A stretch of DNA of 64,000 nt, taken from the NCBI RefSeq assembly GCF_001692445.1, contig NZ_MAQA01000002.1, forward strand, positions 62,001 through 126,000, written 5' to 3'. Source of the DNA: Oerskovia enterophila (lineage in GTDB: Bacteria; Actinomycetota; Actinomycetes; Actinomycetales; Cellulomonadaceae). Numbering within the stretch: position 1 is the stretch's first letter; each line of letters begins with the position of its first letter. This document shows positions 45,201 to 51,482 of this stretch, in pieces. Below the pieces are notes generated by a model. The model was given only the letters and a program-made list of their open reading frames with translations, had not been told where the DNA came from and searched no databases. The translations under genes were made by a program, and so were the position numbers.

Positions 45201-46100
45201 TACGCCAAGGACTGGAAGAACTACACGCTCGAGCTCGACGCCCGCAAGATCGCCGGGTCCGAGGGCTTCCTGGTGGGCTTCGCCGCGGGCGGCCCGAACG
45301 ACTACTACTGGTGGAACATCGGCGGCTGGAACAACACCCGCTCGGTCCTCCAGCGGGCCGACGGCGGCAGCGCCGCCGAAATCGCCGCGGTCGAGAACAA
45401 GAGCGTCGAGACGGGCCAGGGCTACAAGGTCAAGGTCGTGGTCCAGGGCAGCACCATCGAGCTCTACCTGGACGGCCAGCTCCAGATCTCGTACGAGCAG
45501 CCCGCCGCGAAGTCGCTCTACCAGGTCGTCACGCGCGACGAGGAGTCCGGCGACCTCGTGGTCAAGGTCGTCAACCCGACCGCGACCGCGGCGGACACCG
45601 CCGTGACGGTCGCGGGCCAGGAGATCGCGGCCCAGGCCACGGTCACCGAGATGGTCGGCGCGCCCACGGACACCAACACCAAGGCGAACCCGCGGGCGAT
45701 CGTGCCCGTCGAGCGGACCTGGGACGGGGCGTCCAACGCGTTCGACTACACGTTCCCGGCCTACTCGGTCACGTTCCTGCGCCTGCAGGCGGCCGGCACC
45801 GAGGCCGTGCCCGTGGACCTCGCGGTCACGGCCAAGGCGCAGTGCGTCGCGGGCCGCGCGAACCTCTCGGTGCGTGCGGTCAACGGCGAGGACGAAGCCG
45901 TGACCGTGGCGTTCACGACGCCGTTCGGGACCAAGACGTTCGCGTCGGTCGCACCCGGCAAGAGCGCGTCGCAGTCGTTCAGCTCGCGCGCGGTCTCGGT
46001 CCCTGCGGGGACCGCGACGGTCGTGGGCACGATCGGCACGGGGCCGGGGGCCCGCTCGACCACGTTCGACGTCGAGTACCCGGCTACGACCTGCGGCTGA
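42201..46100 (+). CDS. Secreted GH51 alpha-L-arabinofuranosidase with accessory modules
   Basis: A 1,299-residue exported enzyme expected to release terminal alpha-L-arabinofuranose. Order: signal peptide (~1-43, ending AAFA-AT); a concanavalin-like sandwich ~48-250; a small beta region to ~385; GH51 TIM barrel from ~388 with IFYEDINYAADGG, a CBM4/9-like insert (RNGGTATTTVVTD), FLRFPGGC, the acid/base Glu750 in LGLGNEEN and nucleophile Glu836 in HVFLGEYASRG; a second sandwich (DGFDDATQWSPVTGTWTAQ) inserted at ~930-1085 before the catalytic C-terminal beta-sandwich resumes; and the terminal Cys-Gly module ~1207-1299. The GTG at 42201 follows TTGGAG. Typical GH51 enzymes are ~500-700 residues, often intracellular. 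No LacI-type operator was found upstream. Confidence 0.9.
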   Translation: MIISDSPARSTSRGRTARPWAASVAVLALGATTALAVTPAAFAATEPVLPAGAWVDQFDTAELGSAWDVVNPVPSAWSLATTPGSLTLTSQTGDTYQEANTAKNVFMVDVPVGDFTVVTKVSAPVGKVYQGAGLIAWKDMDNYVRAGLTYVGSLSPSARAIELDNETGGKFTAASFTDRAGSTGETLRMQRTGDTLAVSYWDATAGDWKPAGSTTVTFDVTQVGLYALAAQDGSTHAATFDYVAVDAAEGQDVVPTGTFSLDGPADHKHLVLTDTGLSFVAQRPASPLGLVATAVAGGPDGAATLAQAGTGLPVVVGSDGRITLGAADAAPAQVRLTDVGGGKLALRVPGAAAGEFAGVRAADGALVLGAEDAAVRLTLTALSSAEHTLAIDAAGETVEMSDDLYGIFYEDINYAADGGLYAELVRNRSFEFNSSDNSSFTGLTAWERVNRNGGTATTTVVTDAQRLNDSNRYYLRLDATAAGAGVRNAGFNTGLFLEKGQKYDFTVWARSAVGQDLTVQVENAVAGTTYATGKVTVDGTDTWKKYSVTLTATETTSAGRLAVLAGAAGTVRLDMVSLMPQDTWVGPVNGKTHLRKDLAEKIDAMNPQFLRFPGGCVTNAGTFDTYLESNGTDRRRTYQWKETIGPVEERATNWNFWGYNQSYGIGYYEYFTFAEDLGATPLPVLSVGANGCGSTIPEMKDDVRIQRWVQDTLDLIEFANGDVTTEWGAVRAELGHPEPFGLKYLGLGNEENTKTFEANFPKFKDAVRAAYPDVQIISNSGPDDTGQRFDELWEFNRAQEVDLVDEHYYNDPSWFLENADRYDDYDREGPHVFLGEYASRGNTFFNALSEAAFMTGLERNSDVVELASYAPLLSNESYVQWSPDAIWFDNDESWGTPNYYVQELFANNVGDEVVPSVHTAGTGDAAGLLDGGVFLSTWSTSASYDNVKVTDNASGDVLFQDGFDDATQWSPVTGTWTAQDGVYTQSSTSVTDARSIVTGAYAKDWKNYTLELDARKIAGSEGFLVGFAAGGPNDYYWWNIGGWNNTRSVLQRADGGSAAEIAAVENKSVETGQGYKVKVVVQGSTIELYLDGQLQISYEQPAAKSLYQVVTRDEESGDLVVKVVNPTATAADTAVTVAGQEIAAQATVTEMVGAPTDTNTKANPRAIVPVERTWDGASNAFDYTFPAYSVTFLRLQAAGTEAVPVDLAVTAKAQCVAGRANLSVRAVNGEDEAVTVAFTTPFGTKTFASVAPGKSASQSFSSRAVSVPAGTATVVGTIGTGPGARSTTFDVEYPATTCG

Positions 46101-46116
46101 CGACCGCACCAGCTCC

Positions 46117-46149
46117 GCCGGGGTCGCGGGACCACCTCGCGGCCCCGGC
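46117..46149 (+). terminator. Terminator hairpin after the GH51 gene
   Basis: 12-base arms (GCCGGGGTCGCG, one G-U) with a 9-base loop, 16 bp after the stop codon. A smaller hairpin CCGGTCC-ACCC-GGACCGG follows at 46159-46176. The rest of the 214-bp gap is a C/A-rich leader containing CTGCACCACCCGCACCAC (46204-46221), repeated before the later GH43 gene at 51447-51464. Confidence 0.75.
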
Positions 46150-46314
46150 GTGAACCCTCCGGTCCACCCGGACCGGTGACAGCACGAGCACGACCTGCAG
46201 CACCTGCACCACCCGCACCACAAGGACGCGGGGGACCGTCGGGCCGGCACGACCGGCCAGACGGTCCCCAGCAGGGGGCGCTCAACGACGAGACGGCGAG
46301 AGGCCACGAACCAC

Positions 46315-49300
46315 ATGACCACCCGACACGACCCGGCGCAGACCGCGCCCTCGGCCCGACGGAGGGCCCCCCGCGGGGCGAGAGGCGCCCTCGGGGGCGC
46401 GCTGAGCATCGCTCTGCTCGCCCCGATGGCCCTGGCAGGACCGGCAGCGGCCCTGGCCCCGGCCCCCGGACGCCCGACGACGGCGCTCGCCCCGGCGGTG
46501 CCGGCCGCCACCGAGACGAGTGCCACCGAGGCCCCCACCCCCACGGCCGACGGCCTGAAGCTCTGGTACAAGCTCGACGAGCTGAGCGGCACGGTCGCCC
46601 ACGACGCCTCGGGCTCGGGCCGTGACGGCACGCTCGTCGGCGGCGGAGACTGGACCGACGGGCAGGGGCTCACGTTCGGCGGCTCGAGCTACGTGGACCT
46701 CCCCGACGACCTCCTGGCCGGCTACTCGGCCGTGACGGTCAGCGCCGACGTGTGGATCGACTCGTCGCTGAGCGGCAACTACTTCTTCTACAACCTGGGC
46801 AACACGGCCGTGGGCTCACCGCAGTCGGGCAGCGGCTACCTCTTCTCCTCGGGCAACGCGAACTACCGCGCGTCCGTCTCGAACGCCGCGTGGGGTGCCG
46901 AGCAGAACACGGCCAAGTCGCCGTCCGCGGCCCTCGCGCGTGGCGTCTGGAAGACCGTCACCTACACGCAGGGCGCCGGCACGGGGCGCCTCTACGAGGA
47001 CGGCGCGCAGGTCGGCGTCAACACGGCCGTGACCCACACGCCGAGCTCGATCGGCAACGGGAAGACGACCGCCAACTACCTCGGCAAGTCCGCCTACGCG
47101 GCCGACAACCTCTTCAAGGGGCGCATCAAGGACTTCCGCCTCTACGACCGCGCGCTCACGGCCGCCGAGGTCGCCGACCTCAGCACCGCGAACGCCGCGG
47201 CGTCGCTCTCCGCCGACGTCAGCGCCCTGTCCCTCGGGGACACGAGCGCCGTGGCCAAGAACCTCACGCTGCCCGCGAAGGGAACGGGCGGCTCGACCGT
47301 CACCTGGGCGACGTCGGACGCGAGCGTCGTGACGTCGTCGGGCGTCATCACCCAGCCCGTCGGTCAGGCGCACACCGCGACCCTGACCGCGACGCTCTCG
47401 CTGCGCGGCCAGAGCGCCACCAGGACGTTCGACGTCACCGTGGTGCCCGGCACGGGCGACCAGGGCGTCGTCGACGCCGCGGCCGCCGCGCTCGAGGTCA
47501 AGAACCTCGACGACGTCCGCGGCAACCTCACGCTGCCGACCACGGGAGCAGAGGGCACCACGGTCACCTGGGCGACCACGGCCCCCACGGTCGTCACGCC
47601 GTCGGGCGAGGTCACGCGCCCCGCGCACGGCCAGGCCGACCAGACGGTCACGCTGACCGCGACCGTGAGCAAGGGGCAGGCCACGGCCACGCGCGCGTTC
47701 GCCGCGACGGTCCCCGCGCTCCCCGAGCAGCAGGACTTCGCGGGCTACCTGTTCTCCTACTTCATCGGTGAGGGCTACGCGACCGGCGAGCAGGTCTACT
47801 TCGGCCTGAGCAAGGGCAACGACCCGCTCAGGTACCGCAACCTCAACGACAACCAGCCCGTGCTGACGTCGAGCCTGGGGGAGACGGGCCTGCGCGACCC
47901 GTTCGTCATCCGCTCGCCCGAGGGCGACAAGTTCTACCAGATCGCGACCGACCTCAAGATCCACGGCAACGGCAACTGGGACGCGTCCCAGCGCACGGGA
48001 TCCAAGTCGATCATGGTGTGGGAGTCGACAGACCTCGTGAACTGGACCGACCAGCGCCTCGTCCAGGTCTCCCCGGAGACCGCGGGCAACACCTGGGCCC
48101 CCGAGGCCTACTACGACGCGACGATCGGCGCCTACGTCGTGTTCTGGGCCTCCAAGCTCTACGAGGAGGACGACGCGGGCCACACGGCCAACACGTACAA
48201 CCGCATGATGTACACCACGACCCGCGACTTCTACACGTTCACCGAGCCGCAGGTGTGGGTCGACCCGGGCTACTCGGTCATCGACTCGACCGTGATCGAG
48301 CACGACGGCGAGTTCTACCGCTTCACCAAGGACGAGCGGAACAACACGTCCACGACGCCGTGCTCCAAGTTCGTGCTGGGCGAGAAGGCGAGCGAGCTGC
48401 GCTCGCTGAGCTACGACTTCATCACCGACTGCATCGGCAAGGCCAACTCGCTCGGCGGCGGCATCAACCAGGGCGAGGGCCCGACCATCTTCAAGTCGAA
48501 CACCGAGGAGAAGTGGTACCTGTTCATCGACGAGTTCGGCGGCCGCGGCTACGTGCCCTTCGAGACGACCGACCTGAACGCCGACGAGTGGAAGATGTCC
48601 ACGGGCTACGAGATGCCCTCACGCCCGCGCCACGGCACGGTCCTGCCCGTGACGCAGACCGAGTACGACGCGCTGCTCAAGGGCTACCAGCCCGACGCGT
48701 TCGTCGAGTCGGCCGAGGACGTCGCGGCCGTCGTGAGCGTCGGTGACGCGCCGGTCCTACCGGCCACGGTCGCCACGCGCACCGCGGCCGGCACGACCAC
48801 CCAGACCGCCGTCACGTGGGACGCGATCGACCCCGCGAGCTACGCGCAGGCCGGGACCTTCGAGGTCACAGGCTCGCTCGGCGCCGGCGTGAGCGTGCGT
48901 GCCAAGGCCGTCGTGACCGTGGTCGAGGGCGACGTCCCCGTCACGGGCCTGGTGGTCTCGCCCACCTCGACGCAGGTCACGGTCGGATCGGCACGCTCGC
49001 TCACCGCGACCGTGACCCCCGCCAACGCCACGGCCCGCACCATCACCTGGACGAGCGCCGACCCGTCGGTCGCGACCGTCGTCTCCAACGGGCCCTCCGC
49101 GGGCACCGTGCGCGGCGTCGCGGCGGGCAGCACGACCGTGACCGCCACGACCGCGGACGGGTCGCGCACCGCGACCGTCACGATCGACGTGACGAAGGAG
49201 ATCCCGGGCCTGGTGGTCCAGTACCGCCTGGACGAGACGAGCGGCACGCAGGCCGTGAACTCGGCGCCGAGCAGCGCCGTCGGGCCCGCGACCGTCGTGG

Positions 49301-51303
49301 GCGGGGCCGCCCGCAACGGCACGGACGGCGTGCGCCTCGACGGGGTCGACGACCACGTCAGGCTGCCCAACGACGTGCTCAGGGGCCTGACGGAGATCAC
49401 CGTCTCGCTCGACGTGCGCATCGACACCGCCCAGTCCACGCCCTACTTCATCTACGGCCTGGGCAACACGAGCGGGTCGAGCGGCAACGGCTACCTCTTC
49501 ACGACGGGGGACGCGTACCGCACGGCCATCGCCTCGGGGAACTACACGACCGAGCAGAACACGACCAAGGGCTCGAACCTCGCCCGCGGCGTGTGGAAGC
49601 ACCTGACGTACACGCAGTCGGGCACCACCGGCACCCTCTACGAGGACGGGATCCAGGTCGCGAAGAACACCAACGTGACGACGACGCCCGGCTCGATCGG
49701 TAACGGCACCACGGCCGCGAACTACATCGGCCGCTCGCTCTACTCGGGCGACAAGTACCTCAAGGGCGACGTCCGCGACTTCCGCGTCTACGACCACGCC
49801 CTGAGCGCCGACGAGGTCAAGGACCTCGGTCAGGACCACTCGGCCGTCACGGGAGCCGAGCTCGCCGAGCTCAAGGTCGCCGCGATCGTCGACGGCGGGT
49901 CCAGCACGGTCACGCTCCCCGTGGTGCCCGGCACGGACCGCTCCGCGCTCGCGCCTCGCCTGGTCGTGTCCGACCGTGCGACCGTGACGCCCGCCAACGG
50001 CTCGGTGCAGGACCTCACGCAGCCCGTGACCTACACCGTGACCGGCCCCGACGGGGTCGCGCGCACGTGGACCGTCCAGGCCAAGGAGATGCGCAGCCCG
50101 GTCCTGCCGGGCCTGTACGCGGACCCGAACATCGCGGTCTTCGACGGGGTCTACTACATCTACGCGACCACGGACGGCACGCCCGGCTGGGGCGGCAAGG
50201 ACTTCTACGTGTGGAAGTCGACCGACCTCGCGAGCTGGGAGCGCTCGGCCGAGCCGTTCCTCACGCTCGACGGCGCAGCGGGCGACGTCCCGTGGGCAAC
50301 GGGCAACGCGTGGGCGCCGACCATCATCGAGCGCGACGGGAAGTACTACTTCTACTTCTCGGGCCACAACCCGACCTACAACCGCAAGACGATCGGTGTC
50401 GCGGTCGCGGACAGCCCCGAGGGGCCCTTCACCGCGCAGCCGACGGCCATGATCACCAACGGGGAGGCCGTCACGACGGGGCAGGCGATCGACCCCGCAG
50501 CGTTCGAGGACCCGCAGACCGGCACGTTCTACCTGTTCTGGGGCAACGGCAGCAACGCGCCGCTGTACGCCGAGCTGAACGACGACATGGTCTCGGTCAA
50601 GCAGGACACCATCACGAAGTTCGGTGGTCTGACGAACTTCCGCGAGGGCCTGTTCCTCAACTATCGCGAGGGGACCTACCACCTGACCTACTCGATCGAC
50701 GACACGGGCTCGGAGAACTACCGGGTCGGGTACGCGACGTCGACGAGCATCGACGGGCCGTGGACCTACCGCGGCGTGATCCTCGAGAAGGACGTGTCCC
50801 AGGGCATCCTCGGGACCGGGCACAGCTCGATCGTCCAGGTCCCCGGGACCGACGAGTGGTACATCGCCTACCACCGTTTCGCGATCCCCGGCGGTGACGG
50901 GAACCACCGCGAGACGACCATCGACCGGCTCACGTTCGGTGAGGACGGCCTCATCCAGAAGGTCGTCCCGACGCTCGAGAGCGTGCCGCCGCTCGACGTG
51001 ACCGAGCCCGCCCAGGTCGAGGTCGACGTCACGGTCGCGCCCAAGTGCGTGGCCGGCAAGGCCGCGCTCACGGTGCTCGTGCGGAACACCGAGGAGGTGC
51101 CCGTCGACGTGGTCGTCACCACGCCGCTCGGGACCAAGACCTTCCTCCAGGTCGCGCCGGGCAAGCTCGCGTCCCAGACGTTCTCGGCCCGTGCGGTGAC
51201 GCTCGCGGCCGGGAAGGTCACGGTCACGGCCCAGGCCGTGCTCGACGGCGCCCCGGTCACCACGGTCTACGACGTCACCTACGCAGCGGCCAGCTGCGGC
51301 TGA
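46315..51303 (+). CDS. Secreted bifunctional protein with two GH43 catalytic domains
   Basis: A 1,662-residue exported enzyme. Order: signal peptide (~1-45); LamG ~79-289; two atrophied Ig-like domains ~296-465 (SVVTSSGVITQPVG); GH43 domain 1 ~471-792 with GLRDPFVIRSPEGDKF, NTWAPEAYYDA and GEGPTIFKSNTEEKW; Big_4-like ~796-872; Big_2 ~876-960; LamG ~964-1176; a linker domain ~1180-1259; GH43 domain 2 ~1261-1561 with GLYADPNIAVFDG (base Asp), AIDPAAFEDPQTG and FREGLFLNYREG (acid Glu); and the terminal Cys-Gly module ~1570-1662. The two catalytic domains belong to clearly different GH43 subfamilies, so two linkages may be cut by one chain. The ATG follows GAGAGG. Confidence 0.88.
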   Translation: MTTRHDPAQTAPSARRRAPRGARGALGGALSIALLAPMALAGPAAALAPAPGRPTTALAPAVPAATETSATEAPTPTADGLKLWYKLDELSGTVAHDASGSGRDGTLVGGGDWTDGQGLTFGGSSYVDLPDDLLAGYSAVTVSADVWIDSSLSGNYFFYNLGNTAVGSPQSGSGYLFSSGNANYRASVSNAAWGAEQNTAKSPSAALARGVWKTVTYTQGAGTGRLYEDGAQVGVNTAVTHTPSSIGNGKTTANYLGKSAYAADNLFKGRIKDFRLYDRALTAAEVADLSTANAAASLSADVSALSLGDTSAVAKNLTLPAKGTGGSTVTWATSDASVVTSSGVITQPVGQAHTATLTATLSLRGQSATRTFDVTVVPGTGDQGVVDAAAAALEVKNLDDVRGNLTLPTTGAEGTTVTWATTAPTVVTPSGEVTRPAHGQADQTVTLTATVSKGQATATRAFAATVPALPEQQDFAGYLFSYFIGEGYATGEQVYFGLSKGNDPLRYRNLNDNQPVLTSSLGETGLRDPFVIRSPEGDKFYQIATDLKIHGNGNWDASQRTGSKSIMVWESTDLVNWTDQRLVQVSPETAGNTWAPEAYYDATIGAYVVFWASKLYEEDDAGHTANTYNRMMYTTTRDFYTFTEPQVWVDPGYSVIDSTVIEHDGEFYRFTKDERNNTSTTPCSKFVLGEKASELRSLSYDFITDCIGKANSLGGGINQGEGPTIFKSNTEEKWYLFIDEFGGRGYVPFETTDLNADEWKMSTGYEMPSRPRHGTVLPVTQTEYDALLKGYQPDAFVESAEDVAAVVSVGDAPVLPATVATRTAAGTTTQTAVTWDAIDPASYAQAGTFEVTGSLGAGVSVRAKAVVTVVEGDVPVTGLVVSPTSTQVTVGSARSLTATVTPANATARTITWTSADPSVATVVSNGPSAGTVRGVAAGSTTVTATTADGSRTATVTIDVTKEIPGLVVQYRLDETSGTQAVNSAPSSAVGPATVVGGAARNGTDGVRLDGVDDHVRLPNDVLRGLTEITVSLDVRIDTAQSTPYFIYGLGNTSGSSGNGYLFTTGDAYRTAIASGNYTTEQNTTKGSNLARGVWKHLTYTQSGTTGTLYEDGIQVAKNTNVTTTPGSIGNGTTAANYIGRSLYSGDKYLKGDVRDFRVYDHALSADEVKDLGQDHSAVTGAELAELKVAAIVDGGSSTVTLPVVPGTDRSALAPRLVVSDRATVTPANGSVQDLTQPVTYTVTGPDGVARTWTVQAKEMRSPVLPGLYADPNIAVFDGVYYIYATTDGTPGWGGKDFYVWKSTDLASWERSAEPFLTLDGAAGDVPWATGNAWAPTIIERDGKYYFYFSGHNPTYNRKTIGVAVADSPEGPFTAQPTAMITNGEAVTTGQAIDPAAFEDPQTGTFYLFWGNGSNAPLYAELNDDMVSVKQDTITKFGGLTNFREGLFLNYREGTYHLTYSIDDTGSENYRVGYATSTSIDGPWTYRGVILEKDVSQGILGTGHSSIVQVPGTDEWYIAYHRFAIPGGDGNHRETTIDRLTFGEDGLIQKVVPTLESVPPLDVTEPAQVEVDVTVAPKCVAGKAALTVLVRNTEEVPVDVVVTTPLGTKTFLQVAPGKLASQTFSARAVTLAAGKVTVTAQAVLDGAPVTTVYDVTYAAASCG

Positions 51304-51348
51304 CCTGCTGGTCGCCGCCGAGAGCTGACCTGCTGGTCGCCGCCGAGA
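51299..51348. repeat. 25-bp tandem duplication spanning the stop codon of the double-GH43 gene
   Basis: GCTGACCTGCTGGTCGCCGC plus CGAGA occurs twice, at 51299 and 51324. The first copy contains the TGA stop and the last six bases of the second form the start of the left hairpin arm that follows. Confidence 0.9.
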
Positions 51349-51402
51349 AGTGAGTAGATGCCCCAGTTCTGGGCGCAGGAGGGGCATCTACTCACTTCTC
51401 GG
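51343..51402. repeat. Lower-GC long hairpin (22-bp perfect arms)
   Basis: Left arm CCGA followed by GAAGTGAGTAGATGCCCC, loop of 16 bases (AGTTCTGGGCGCAGGA), right arm the exact complement. It probably terminates the upstream gene, but at ~55% GC it stands out from its surroundings and looks like an inserted palindromic element. Confidence 0.85.
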
Positions 51403-51482
51403 TCAGGGCGCCGACGGCGCCCGCCCTTCCCGCACCACCGCACCCTCTGCACCACCCGCACCACGAACCGAAGGAGCACATC

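Noticed and set aside
40488-46673. A 2,061-codon open frame on the minus strand antisense to the permease and GH51 genes, with similar ones at 21249-25961, 26028-30302 and 51279-54593
   Set aside because: They are Arg/Gly/Val/Asp-rich translations without domains, and mirror real plus-strand genes. Third-position GC bias makes stop codons rare in such frames.
51343-51402. Terminal inverted repeats of an insertion sequence
   Set aside because: Only 16 bases lie between the arms and there is no transposase or target duplication; it is a hairpin, not an IS.
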